Under the pieces are notes generated by a model. It was not told where the DNA came from and did not search any database. It was given only the letters and a program-made list of their open reading frames with translations. Both the position numbers and the translations under genes were made by a program. A stretch of DNA of 64,000 nucleotides from Chondrus crispus (Eukaryota > Rhodophyta > Florideophyceae > Gigartinales > Gigartinaceae): contig NW_005179091.1 in the NCBI RefSeq assembly GCF_000350225.1, positions 109,150 to 173,149 of the forward strand, read 5' to 3'. Shown piece by piece: positions 43,729 to 55,683 of the stretch (the stretch's first letter is position 1; each line of letters opens with the position of its first letter).

Positions 43729-44777
43729 TGTAGTGCAATACGTACCTGAAAAGGGGGGTGAAAAGAAAGGAAAATATTTGGATATGAAAAGTAGTCCGGG
43801 TTGGGGGACACACGTGTTAATAATTGCACAGTTTTAATTTTTAATTATTTTATTTTATTTAGTTAATTAGTTGGCATTAATTTTGCTGACACTAGATTAG
43901 ATTTAGGATCTAGCGCCGCGAGCTACTGTAGTGGCTCCGGCGGGGCGATATATAACTTAGCCCTCTGACCACCAAGTCAGTAAAGGTAACCCGAGTTGCC
44001 AGAGTTGAATATCGCCTTGGTCGAAGTCCGTCTTTCCCAAGACGCTCCCTTTTACCACAAATTACGTTATCCTTTGTGCTCGGGGGTTCCCCTTTTTGTT
44101 TTTCCTTTATTTCCCTATCTTTTTCTACTTCTATCTCTATCTTTCCCTTAACTGTGTTGGTTCCACTGCAGTTGGTTGCGACCGATCCGGTGTAGGTGTT
44201 TTAGCCATCGGGCAACACGTTGTCTAGCGCTGCTACTGTTTCAAGTTCCGTCGGAATGCTGTTGCAACGACGCCTCCGTCGAAGGTCTTACTGTATAAGA
44301 CAGAGTTGGTACCACCTACCGCGATTGCGATCGCGCTGGTGAGGGTGTTTTTAGCCATCGGGCAACACGTCGGTAGTAGCGTTGCTACACGGTTACGATC
44401 CCGTCGGGTAGTGCTGAACAAGCCCCCGTCGAAGACCTTGAATTACACCCAAGGTGCTGAAGACGCTCATCGAGCATTGGCCTTACAACCCAGCGAACCG
44501 CGTTTACATCCTCGTAGAAAAGCCCAACCCGCACTCGTCGAGCGCTCAAGTCTTCACAAGTCTCTACCACCATTATCCTGCCGGGCCGGGCATCTTTCCT
44601 TACCCCCCCCCCCGTCGGAGTTGAGCTACCGTGGGCCGCAAGCCCACACAAGGGGAAAGGGAGTCTCGAACGCTCCGTAGGGCGTGCCATCGGCAGTGGT
44701 TGTTGCTGTTGTTGTTTTTCTTCTTTTTGTTTGACCGTCGGACTGTGTTCGCGGCCTGCCAGGCACATTGCACTACA
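43729..44777 (+). repeat. 5' LTR of B2
   Basis: 1049 bases. It begins TGTAGTGCAATA and ends ATTGCACTACA, giving a near-perfect inverted repeat at its tips. A TATATAA box lies near 43950. The phrase AGCCATCGGGCAACACGT occurs twice (about 44203 and 44354) and is also duplicated in B1. Confidence 0.88.
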
Positions 44778-44781
44778 AAAG

Positions 44782-44800
44782 TGGTCTCCCGACCTAGAAT
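44782..44800 (+). promoter_or_regulatory. Primer-binding site of B2
   Basis: TGGTCTCCCGACCTAGAAT, four bases after the LTR, complementary to the 3' end of an unidentified tRNA. Confidence 0.75.
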
Positions 44801-44875
44801 TGTCTACAGCAAACCCGACCTAGAATTGTGTCGACGACAGGTTTGATCTGGAGTGGCACTACAACAGTGGTCTGG

Positions 44876-44922
44876 GTAACGGAGTCTCTTTTTCATTTTT
44901 GTTTGTAACTTTTTTTGTGTAG
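44876..44922 (+). other. Possible 47-base intron in the B2 leader
   Basis: GTAACGGAG begins and TTTTTTTGTGTAG ends a pyrimidine-rich stretch just before the Gag ATG (44940). B1 has the same arrangement on the minus strand. This could be a small spliced intron in the leader, or merely a T-rich leader. Confidence 0.25.
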
Positions 44923-44939
44923 GTTCGCTCGTACGAGCG

Positions 44940-47247
44940 ATGTCGACAAGCGCACCCGGGAACGTCGGTCCCGGGGCGAGTAGGAGCGGATCGGCAAGGG
45001 CGTCGAGGATCCCGCGAGGTCCTCGCACCCGGAGCCAGGCCAATACGGCCACGGATCCCGAAGGTCAAGAAATCCCGACGGGGATTGAAGCCGACAAGGA
45101 TAACCTATCCTACAGGTTCGAGAAGATGGGCGAGGAAATTCGCCAAGTGATGACGAAAAATCCCGAGGCTGAATTAGCCCTCGTCCGGAAGCAACTGGAG
45201 TTGCAAGCATCCGAGTTCCACACTGTTTTAGGAGAGCTATCGGCTCGAGTGGATCTCGCCGAGAAGGAGCGAGGAGATGAGACCGACGGTCTGGAGCCGG
45301 AGGTCCCAGCCTCGTTGAAAATTTCAGTCAAGGACGCGAGGCGCGACGCCAATCAAGCCTTGGAGTCCTTAGGAAAATTTAGAACAAGCATCGATGACCG
45401 ATTCGATCGCGCCGCGCAACGTTTCAAAGACCTTGAGCAGGCCGCGGATCAAGCTCCGCAAGGATCGGACGAAGAGCCGCTCCCTTCGGGTAGAGAGGGC
45501 GACCGCCGTTCGAAGAAGGACAATCCCGCTCGTCAGCGGAGCTCCAAGTCGAAGCCCTCGAAGGAGGACAAGCGAGGTACAAGCAAGGGTCACTGTAGTG
45601 ACGATCCGGAGAACCGCGACTCACAGTCGGAGTCGCTTGGTCCCTCTGAAGATGGTAACGACGGTTCGTCGAACCATTCGGGCGATTCCGAACGCCGTTC
45701 AGAAGAAGGAAACGGAATTTCGTCAAACAAGAAAATTTCCTCCAGACGAGGCGGAGTCACTTCGTCCGCCTCGCGGAGAGACAAGGACGCTGAGCCAGAG
45801 GACGTCGCAACGCGACGCGGGCCGCGATGGGAGGAGCTGGAGGAGCTGAATCCGACCAACTACCTCTTCAAGAAATTACTTTCGTACAGAACGTACCGCT
45901 TGCGGAACCCGCAGACATATTTGTCAAATTCCCGGCGGACCGCCGTACGAAAAATCAGGAGAGATATTCCGCCTAAGGTGAAGAAGGACAACACGTTCAC
46001 AGGTGAGAACGGGGTCCTTGTGTTGGATTTTTTGGCAAAATTAGTTCAAGGGTTTGATACTGAAGAAATGAACGAGGGGCAAGCGATCCGCTTGCTGCCC
46101 GAATTTCTAAGCGGCATGGCCTTGAGGCAGTACACTTCGGTATCTCAGACGGCCAGGTCCCACCACGGAAAGGTATCCGTTTGGCCGGAGGCCGTACAGT
46201 GGTTGTTGAGGAGTTTCGCAACCGACGAGACGATCCGTCAAGCCTTGCTCGCATTGCGAGAAGTTCAGCAAAGACCGTCTGAAGACGAGATGGAATTTTG
46301 TATCCGTCTGACCGACGCGAGCAATCGATGTGGAAACGTATATTCGATGGTAGAACAAATGACGATGTTTATTGAAGGACTCGATTCGAGTATCAAGCCG
46401 ATGGTATATCAATACCGACAAGACAATCGGGACGTTTCGTTTTTGAGACTAGTTAATTACGCGAAGCCGCATGGCTCGGCGAGCCGCGCTAAGGACAAGA
46501 AGACCAAGAAGGTCACGATTCAGACGCCGTCGACGATCAGGGCGGGTAAGAAGCCTAGGGCTTCTTATCCTAGTCGCAAAAGTCATGCCGCTGTCCATTT
46601 AGCCGAGTCAATTTCCACGTCAGATGAGCGCTGTGTGCACGGAAGCAGCGAAAACCACTACGAAGGAGCGTTGGTAGCCGAAGGCGAGTTCATTGAGCCA
46701 TCGGAGGGCTACGGACACGAGGACTACGGGGCAAGCGGGTCGTCAACTTTACCGACGCCCACATACACGACGGAGTCGTTTTCAGAGCCCACGGATCCCG
46801 TGATGATGTTTCGGGGGGGGCGGCCACACGCCGGCGCCGCGCATTCCGATGGAAGACAAGGGTACGACGTTTCGAAGGCCAGGCTGGATGGGAGGGCCAC
46901 AACGTCAAGGAAGGCCGCCGGCCCGTGGAGGACCTAGGCCGCAATATCCCGTCAAGACGCACGGACTGGTGTGCTATCATTGTTACGAAAAGGGGCATGC
47001 CGCGCCAACGTGCATTCTTTCCCTCCGGGAAATGCACCGAGTTTTGGAAAATTATGAGGCGTTGTCTCCGATGGAGAGGTTAGGGATACCATCGACGAGG
47101 TACCTGAAGGTCAAGAATTGGTTCGATTCACAGACGGCGAGCACGCCGAGTGCTTCAACGCCGAGGCCGAACCAACCCTTCAGAGGGCCCGCCGCGGGGC
47201 CCGCGTCGTCGGACGTGAAAAGGACCCCGCAGCGGCAGGAAAACTAG
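44940..47247 (+). pseudogene. Family B Gag (B2), one frameshift
   Basis: From ATG 44940 the frame runs 665 codons to 46937. It has a Ser/Arg-rich start, a coiled-coil-like region (about residues 55-150), a long charged linker rich in Ser, Asp and Arg, and the capsid-like core (NPTNYLFKKLLSYRTYRLRN; LLPEFLSGMALRQYTSVSQT). Close to the end an extra base in a run of G at 46813-46820 shifts the frame away from the zinc knuckle. The knuckle is still readable in the other frame at 46972-47013 (CYHCYEKGHAAPTC) and ends in TAG at 47247. B1 has one base fewer here, so the shift is a private defect of B2. Confidence 0.87.
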
Positions 47248-50200
47248 AGAAGGGAATCTCGCATGAGCCGCCAGAGGCACAGGGTCGACGTACTGTGCCC
47301 GGGGCTCAGCCCCGTTCCCCGTCTCTAAGGGAAAAATCAGGCCCCGATGAGGAGGTTGTTGGATTGGTGGATAAGCCCAAAGGGCCAGCTCAAGTCAAGA
47401 AAATTTTGAGCCGAGCCCGAGATCATCCGCTGGAAGAAGTTCGAAGACCCTGGTACAGGGTTAAGCGAAGGGAGTGTCCCGAGAAGATTTTGGTTCTTGT
47501 GCGAAAAAACTACAAAGTTTACGCGGACATTGGACAAACAGTCGGATTGATGAGCCGGGTGTTGTCTGTATTAGACACCGGCGCGGGACCAAACCTTGTG
47601 CGAAAATCGGAACTCCCGGCTGGAATGGAATCTCTAGTGTCCGGACCGACCCAAGACATTGGCGACGCGAATAACAGGCCACTCCGAACTCTAGGTACAC
47701 TCAAAATGCCTGTGAGACTTGGACGTTTCGTGGCTTCAGTCGAACTCATAGTTTGTGAAAAACTCGCAGTCCCCGTAATTCTAGGGGCTGACTATTGCGA
47801 TAGGTTCGTGGAGGCTATTTACCCACGAAAGAGGACAGTTGAGTTGGCGGATTTCTCGGAGGTTCCGATCGTAAGGCGATTGTCGGCGAGAAAATTGAAG
47901 AAGCATTTGGTCCCTGGAGAGGGCGAGACTGATACAAAAGGGGAGCTAGTTTCCCGCAGGGTGAAGGTGGCAAGAGCCACCACCATTGAGCCAGGGACGC
48001 AACGCATGGTTGAATGCACCTCGAAGAGGACTGGGTTGGTCGTCGTTCAACCCTACGCGCCCCTATACGACAAGCACGGACTGGTAAGCACCAACGGTGT
48101 AGTCCAAGTTGAGCCTGACAAAACTTTTGGAGGGCTTGTTGCGAATTTTAGGAATTACCCTGTCAGGGTTCAAAAAGGCCAAGTGGTGAGGGAACTACTA
48201 CCGCACCCGAGGGCCGTATTCAAGGGCAATACCACCATTGGTAAGGTACTTGGAATTCAAGAAAGGGACGAGGAAAAATTTAGTAATTACGCCCCGCCGC
48301 CTACGGGCAAGAGAAGATGCGAACCGTCGGAACAAGATCGCGAGGACCAGCAACGAGAACGGGCGGAAGCGCTCTCCGCGACGGCAACTACGAAGCCGGA
48401 GCGGCGGATTGAGCCTCCCCCGCCGGACGTGGAGGAGCTCGACCCGAGCCACGTGCCGGACCGGCTGCGCGAAAGATTCCGTCGGATGTTGAAAAATATT
48501 CCCGCATGTGGGATGGGACCCTTGGTGAGATCAACACCGCGGTTCACCGGATTGAACTAGCCCCGGATATAAGGCCAATTGCACAAGCTCCCTACCGAGC
48601 CGGTCCAAAGGCTCGGGAGGTCGAGGACGCAGAAGTGCAGAAGATTTTAGAAGCAGGAGTCATCGAACCGACGCAGTCAGAATGGGCGTCGCCCGTTTTA
48701 TTAGTGCCCAAGCCGGACGGATCGATGCGCTTTTGCGTAGACTATCGCAGGTTGAACGCGGTAACGGTAAAGGACACGTACCCTTTACCGCGCATGGATG
48801 AGTGTCTGGACTCGCTTGGTGACACCAAGGTTTTCTCCGCGTTGGACGCGATCTCGGGATATTGGCAGATGCCTATCCCTGAGTGCGACCGCGACAAGAC
48901 CGCGTTTTCGTGTCACTCAGGTCTGTATCGCTTCTCAAGAATGCCCTTCGGGCTAACCAACGCGCCAGCGACGCTCCAGAGAGCAATGGATATCCGGCTC
49001 TCTCGGTTCCGGTAGAAATGCTGTTTGGTGTATCTGGATGACATAATAATTTTTAGCAAGTCGTGGGAGGAACACATCGTGCACGTGGATGAAATACTTT
49101 CTGTATTGGAGAAGGCAGGTGTGAAGCTCAAGCTTCGCAAGTGCGAATTTTTCGTCGAAAAGATCAAGTACCTGGGCCATGTCGTTCGGCTAGGTACATT
49201 GGAAGTTGACACCGCGCGAACCGCCGCATTGGAGCAAGTGAGGTACCCTCAAACGCAGACCCAGCTCAGGAGCTTCTTGGGACTTTGTAATGTCTACCGC
49301 AGATTCGTTCCGCATTATGCGAGAATTGCGCATCCTCTAAACCACCTACTGAAGAAAGGACAACCGGTCCAGTTGGAGGGATTCGACGAATCATGCGAGA
49401 AAGCTTTTCATAAGCTCAAAGACGCTATCTTGGCGCCACCGGTGTTGGCGCTGCCGAAGAAGGACCTACCATACTCGGTAGAAACCGATGCAAGCGACTA
49501 TCAAATCGGCGCTGCATAATTTCAAACGCATCCGGATGCGCAACGTAAACCCATCGGGTTCTTTTGAAGAACGATAGCCGCAGCCGAGAGAAACTATTCT
49601 GCACCAGAAAAAGAATGTCTAGCGGTAATTTGGGCCGTACAGACTCTAAGACCGTATCTATATGGCGACCACTTCATTGTGCATACCGACCATGCGTCAT
49701 TGAGATGGTTGATGAACGTAACCGACCCCAGCGGAAGATTAATCCGATGGAGGCTCCGCCTCTCGGAATTCGATTTCGAAATCAAGTACAAGAAAGGCAA
49801 GGCGAATAGTCAAGCTGATGCCCTGTCAAGATTACGGACCGCTGGGGAAACCGTCGACGAAATCGACGACAAAATTCCATGCTTTATGGTCGAACCGGCC
49901 GAGGGAACAGTGGAGGAAGAGGACAGTTTTGACGCGTTAGACGACATCCTCGCTCTTGAGGGGGGGAACGCCCCTGATCGCCTCGATCAATTCCAAGCTG
50001 TCACTCGGGAGGAGCTCATTCGCGAGCAAGCCGTCGACCCCTTCTGCAACCGCTTCAAGGAAGAAATGGACGCCGGAAAGGTGAGAACGTTCAGCATGGA
50101 GACTGAGGAACTCGAAGGAACTCTATGCCGTACCGCGGCAGAGTTTGTACAAGTGGTAATACCACAATCGTTAAGGGACCGCGTCCTAGGGTTGAGCCAC

Positions 50201-51672
50201 TACGCAAAATTGGCAGGCCACCCGGGAGGCAGGAAACTTTACAAGACATTGAGAAGATATTTCTACTGGCCCACGATGGCCCTAGACTGCTACGCAGTCG
50301 CGAAGAATTGCGCCGCATGTGCGCGGGAAAGGGTGAAGTTAAGAAGAAACACGAAGGAAATGAAGCTGTTCACGCCCAAAGCCCCGCTGGAGTTTGTCGC
50401 CATCGACATCCCCGGCGAGCTAATTACAACTAAACGAGGAAATCGGTATATTCTCGTGATCAGCGATCGATACTCGAAACTGGTACGAACCGTACCGTTG
50501 AAGAAGATGTCAACTGCGCACATCGCACAAGCCATTGTTCACCATTGGGTATTCGTGTACGGAACGCCGGTCAAGCTGCTGTCCGACAACGGAACACAGT
50601 TCACGGCCCGGTTCTTCCAGAACGCCTGTCGAATTCTCGGCATACGCAATGTGTTCACGACTACGTACCACCCGCAAGCCAACGGCCAAGTTGAGAGGTT
50701 TAACGGCACGCTGACTTCCGCGTTGCGAAAATATGTTGGAGAGCATCCCAAGGACTGGGACCAATTTAGCGACGCTGTGACGTTCGCATACAACACGCAA
50801 GTTCATCGAACTACGAACATCGCGCCCTTCGAGCTGGTGTTAGCTCGGGCGCCGAGAAGCATTGCGTTACAAGCACAGCCAAGTTTGGAAGGATTTAGCT
50901 CGAATCGAGCGTCCTACCTGAAATGGCAGTCGTGGTTGGAAAGCCTGATGAAAGGCGCTCGTAAGAGCTTGCGGAAAGAGCAAGCGCGCTACAAGCGAAA
51001 TTTCGACGCAAGGCTCCGCAAGGCGAAGTATGACATCCCTTCAGGATCATACGTATTCCTTCGTAAAGAGCAAGGCACGGCCACCGAGCCGAAACATAAG
51101 TTGGCACAAGTGGCTACGGGTCCGTATCAAGTGAAGGAGTCAACTGAGAATACGGTCGTCATTGCCATCGGCGACCAAGAAGAGCGCGTGTCGCGAGATC
51201 GAGTCGAATTAGCCCCTAGTTCATGGACTACACGCCGGTAGTCGGACTACGACAAGCGCTACAATTCCTCAACCGAGAAGGGGAACGAGAAGAACCCGCC
51301 GCGCAAGCGAAGGACAGGACGGATGACGGATCGTTGGTAAATCAGGAAGCTGCGGGCACCCCGCCCGATCTACGAGAGATGGGAGGTTCGGAAGAGCAGG
51401 GTGAGGATGAGCCGCTGTCTCTTCGGAAGGGGGAAGGACGGTTGGATACGCAGGAAGAAGGGGGCTAGAGTCAGGAGTATGTGATCGACAAGATCGTGGA
51501 CCACGGCTACGACAAGGAGAACTTAATTCTCCGGGTGAAATGGTACGGCTATACGCCCGAGGACGCGACGTGGGAGCCAATCGAACACCTACCACGCAGC
51601 ACAGTTGTGGCATACTTCCGACGGAAGAAACTACAGCTGCCACCGCAAGTCGCGCACGCACAAGCAGGATAG
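47248..51672 (+). pseudogene. Family B Pol (B2): protease, RT, RNase H, integrase, chromodomain
   Basis: The Pol frame is open from 47118, overlapping the end of Gag by about 130 bases one frame back. Protease LDTGAGPNLV is at about 47568-47597. A missing A in the run at 48492-48496 shifts the frame before RT. RT (FCVDYRRLN; CLVYLDDIIIF) is interrupted by TAG 49013-49015. RNase H has TAA 49517-49519 and TGA 49565-49567. Integrase (49679-51241) has HYAKLAGHPGG and CAAC zinc residues and an intact DDE triad (AIDIPGE, SDNGTQF, NGQVERFNGT). A one-base loss near 51220 shifts the frame before the chromodomain. That domain (51472-51645, VIDKIVDHGYDKENLILRVK, WEP) follows one more TAG at 51466. Confidence 0.9.
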
Positions 51673-51756
51673 TTCCTATGAGGAGACGCACACGTGGAAG
51701 TCAGTGCGATGGCCTGCCACCTGTGGAACGAGGAGCGTCGCAAGGTCAAGAAATGG

Positions 51757-51785
51757 AGAAGGGGGGAGTGCAATAAGTCAGGAAA
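51757..51785 (+). repeat. Polypurine tract and LTR-start remnant after B2 pol
   Basis: GGAGAAGGGGGGAGTGCAATA: a purine tract followed by AGTGCAATA, which matches bases 4-12 of the B LTR (TGTAGTGCAATA). After that the match fades. This looks like the original polypurine tract and the edge of an LTR, now followed by other sequence. Confidence 0.4.
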
Positions 51786-52621
51786 TCTTACTTCGGGTTC
51801 CGCACATGAAGGGGGAGACGTGCGCCGCCCCACTGAAAAAATTGAAGCGCCACTGTAGTGTCAGGCTGAGGTAATTTACCACCTTGGATACGATCACACG
51901 CGGCCGCCGCGCGCACGCGAAGTGACACCTGGATCGATGATCCGCCCTCATGGGGCGTGATTTAATCAAAAAATAGAGATGTTGACAGAGAGCTGCGGGA
52001 ATGGAGGAAGTCGAAAATCGAACAATGGTCAGTCTTCCAAAATTTAATCAAAATTAAGGGGAAATGTGGTACTTGTTGGTCGCACGAGGAGCGGTTGTCG
52101 AGTGTTGCAGCCGAAGGCATAAGCGCCCAAGCCCGTCCGGCGGTACGGTTGATAGGCCGCACGAGAAGGCGCGAGTCAAGAAAGAAATCACGACCCCAAC
52201 CCTTCGCTTCAAACTCGACCCCGATCGCACCCTCGATTTTACCCCACACAACATGCTCGACGAGCAAGAAGTTTCGTCACGAAGGGACCGTTATCGGGCG
52301 GTCGCTGCAGAGAACACGGGCAACTTATGTTGATAAGAAGGCACGAAAAGGGAACCCCCCTGTGACAAAGTGGGGACGAGAAGCTCGCAGATAGGCGAAA
52401 ACAGACGCCACCGCACCCTTCCAGGAGTGTGACTCGTGTCCAGCAGGACGGCCTCGTCACGCGATCGAGGTGGTCCCTCCTCTAAATTATAATACCATCA
52501 CCAACGGAGGACCTGTTTAGGTGAATTGCGCAGTACCAAGAGACATCGACGTCCACACCCCTAAGGGGTCGGAAAAGTTCATCAGAATGAGGGGACATTG
52601 CTCATTGAGCAGGAGGGTTTT

Positions 52622-53056
52622 CCAAATTTTGTGGCAACCGCCCCACCACTCTCCTTTACTTTCCCCTGTCTTACTCTTCTTGTTTTTTCTCTGTATTCTT
52701 TTTGTTACTATATGGTCGAGGCGATACCCGAGCCACGGAAGCTCGACGAGCGGGAGGGATCGACTACGAAAACAAGAGTCCGACTGACTTTGGAACGACT
52801 ACGGGAACTTAGTGCGAGGCACAATCATGGAGAGCCCTCAGTCAAACTCTCCCGTCATTCTAGAAGGACAAGGAGAAGAAAAAAAGAGGATTACTGTATG
52901 AAGAGAAGAGTTAATAACGGGTGGGGGATGAGAAGGAGAAACAGCGAAAAGGGGAAGCTATCCAACTGGGATGCTGCAGTCGAGCCACTGTTCGCGACTA
53001 ACTCAACGGCGAACATATTTTTGTCACGAGCGACGGACTTACCAATATACCGATAA
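52622..53056 (+). pseudogene. Sense ORF in the B2 3' segment, unknown
   Basis: An open sense frame whose later part is basic and charged (for example TRRRKKEDYCMKRRVNNGWG). It includes MRRRNSEKGKLSNWDAAVEP, which recurs with few changes in B1 (minus strand, near 27230). Both copies also share the phrase ATCATGGAGAGCCC just upstream. The conservation may reflect coding or only shared ancestry. No domain is recognised. Confidence 0.3.
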
Positions 53057-54456
53057 CCCCCTCTCTCGCAACTTGTCGTTTTTGTTTTGTTTATTTTTTA
53101 TGTTGAAAGCGCAGCCCAGACCACGTCCGGAAGACGTAAGAGACCAAGGGAGAAAGTACGGCCGTCGGTCGAGCTCTCATGAGCAAGTCATAAAATACGG
53201 AGAAGCAACGCCTCTCGAGGCGGGAGTCAGTGTTTCCTTGATGAGGGATCGAAGCGAGCTCGCGAAGATTAAGGGGAAATGAGGGACGGACCGGAGGCTA
53301 ACAGCACCCTATATTTGTGATCCTTCGGGAGGTAACAAAACTGGGAGGGAACGCACGCAGTGAAAAGAGGAGGAAAGGGGAGACTTGCACTGCAAGTAAG
53401 ACGATGTAGAAGGAAGACAGAGGTGTGTGTGACCCCGGGATCGAAGGGACGACAATGGTAATCAGAGGGGGAACTCGAGAATGACCCGGGCTACTTGAAG
53501 AGGAGGATTTCGGGACGCGTACACTGCGAGGAAGATGAAGAAAAAGGTTGGGACGGTAAGGGAAGGAATTTGGAGACGAAGGAGGCGGGATGCGGTGGTC
53601 GGTAGTAGGCCGCTCAAGCACTGGGAAAGCGCATGAAGTAGTTCCGGCTTGCAGAAAACACCGACGAATACTCACGGGGTCAAGAAAAATGCCGCAGTAC
53701 GAGAAGCGAGGGGGGAATCTACAGACGTACCAGACCGGAGGAATATTATGAAGGGATCCTTCGCGAGACATGAACTGGCCATACGGCGTAGACAGATGGC
53801 CGAAGGGCGGAAACCGTCTTTGACTCCGCAGCGACACGCCGCGGACATGAGAGATCGGAAGACGAATTTTCGCGACCAAGTAGACACTCGTGGCAACGTG
53901 TGAAAGCGCATTTTGGGATTTTAGTGCGGTCGAGGTGGTGATTGAAGATGCTGTTCCTTATGTGGCACGATGTGGAGCCTGGACTCTCCAGGTCGAGTGT
54001 TGACGTACCAGAGGATCGATCCCAACGGACAAAAGGGTTGCATGATGATGAGAGTTGATGCTTTGGATCCGAAAGCGCGACGAACTCCGGCGATGACGTC
54101 TGAGAGACCATGTGCAATTACTGAGAGTACCTCTCGTTTGGACAAATTGATAGTGGCGCGAAGACTTGAGGACCAAGAACTTCACACCCACTTCGATCCG
54201 TGCAGAAGCACGGATGCACGCAGGACAGCCAAGCTCAAGCTCAACGGATCGAGTCACTCGCTGAGACGAAAAAACGGCAGGACAAAGAGGAAAGGAGAGT
54301 AGGCGAAGAGACGGTGCGCTGGAGGATGACGCGAGGTTAGGGAAAATTAAATTCCCCTCTTCACAAACATCAAGGCCTGTTGTAGGGAAAAGGAGGTCTA
54401 TGGAGACGGGAAGAATTCCCTACTTAGTAGGAAAATGAGGCACAAAAAAACGGGTG

Positions 54457-54942
54457 ATGCAGAATGACCTTTTTTTATTGACAGGGGTTGAAGCACTCTT
54501 TGACGAGCCGAGTTTGCGAGATAAGACGTCGGAGATATGCCAACGGCATCTCCGCCGCGAACGAGCTGTGTTAGTTGATAGGCTTAAGAAGCCTACGTGG
54601 CCAGAGTGGCACCCCATCAAAAGGGCAAGATCGGGAAGGGACGACCCCGAATGCCACCGAGTTGGCGACTACATTCACGATGAGCGCACCCCATCAGAGA
54701 GAATGATCGTCAGAGCCCTGGAATTTTGATTTAAGGAGGAACTACGCAAGGCTTTGTGTGTGGAACGCAAACAGTCACTGCAATCTTCCTGGGTTTTTTT
54801 GGGCGATGAGAAAACTACTGTAGCTATGAGCGAGAAGGAAAATTTGACGTCAAGGGACGATGTGTTACGAAGGAACGCAGGAGTGCTGTCGCGTTACTCG
54901 AAGAAGCTCGGATCACGGCCGCCGGAAGTTCGGAAAAAGTGA
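54457..54942 (+). pseudogene. Sense ORF in the B2 3' segment, one in-frame stop
   Basis: About 160 codons in one frame, interrupted only by TGA at 54727-54729. Composition is protein-like and charged: HLRRERAVLVDRLKKPTWPE early, and VLRRNAGVLSRYSKKLGSRP near the end. I do not recognise it and found no counterpart near B1. It could belong to the 3' module of B2 or to another inserted repeat. Confidence 0.3.
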
Positions 54943-55683
54943 CTTTCGGAGAGGATTTTTCGGAATACTGGTTCTTGGGAGGCCCACCCTGACGAGGCCT
55001 CACACGGACAGGATGTTTAAGAGATCCATTTGATGTTACTTGTTGAGGACACAGAAAGTACTTCGTATTTGTTTTTGGAGTTTTGCAGAAATGACAGAAG
55101 GTGTGTCGAACTGGAAGCGGGCTGCTGGAATCACGCCTCACGATTTGCAGTGGAGTTTGTGTAAGCAGGACGCGCCTGCGCTGAGAACAATGGAGGGGCA
55201 CGGAAGGGTATCTCAGGATTGACAAGGAATGGATACACGCGCGGCAAGAAGAAAGAAAGACGTACTTTTTATTACATGCGTTCTGAGCGGACGATGAAGT
55301 AATTATCGAGGAATATATTTAGGGTAACCTGACTAGACCTTTGAGAGATGCTGGACTGATCCATGAATGGAAAGCGTTGGTGCAAGACCCGAGCTGGGCA
55401 GTGGCGAGGCTTTCAATTCTGGAAAGTCTGGAGTTCGCAGGAGACTGACGCAGGCTGAATGAGCATTTGAGAGAATGGAAAGATGTCACACCGCTGCAGG
55501 AAAACGATCCATGGCGTGGATGCGCACGCAACGTCAGATGTGATGCGGAAGGAAGTTCCCTGAAGGAAGCGTTTGGTTCATCTTACCCTTGCTCGTGCGG
55601 CGACCTTCAGTCGAAAGGGGGGCGAGAAATTTGCTGAACAAAGGAGCGAGGCCGCTGGGCAAGGGCGCTCAGAACGGGGATAT

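Larger units (their letters stand above)
43729..51773 (+). mobile_element. Ty3/gypsy chromovirus family B, copy B2 (core)
   Basis: Plus-strand element inserted into A2 integrase. It has a 5' LTR, primer site, Gag, and Pol ending with a chromodomain, then a purine-rich tract at 51757-51772. It is nearly the inverse of B1. After the purine tract only a short match to an LTR start is seen, so no proper 3' LTR lies directly after pol. The sequence instead continues into a segment matching that behind B1. Confidence 0.9.
51786..55683 (+). other. Segment downstream of B2 pol (putative 3' module)
   Basis: Matches the segment downstream of B1 pol, in the same orientation relative to pol, over about 52800-53960, and weakly before that (LDEQE in both). 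The part before 52190 and after about 54000 is not clearly shared. It ends where the A3 LTR begins. Sense frames that look like protein lie at 52622-53056 and 54457-54942. An antisense frame (53298-53879) matches that of B1. No 3' LTR of family B was found before 55684. Confidence 0.45.
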
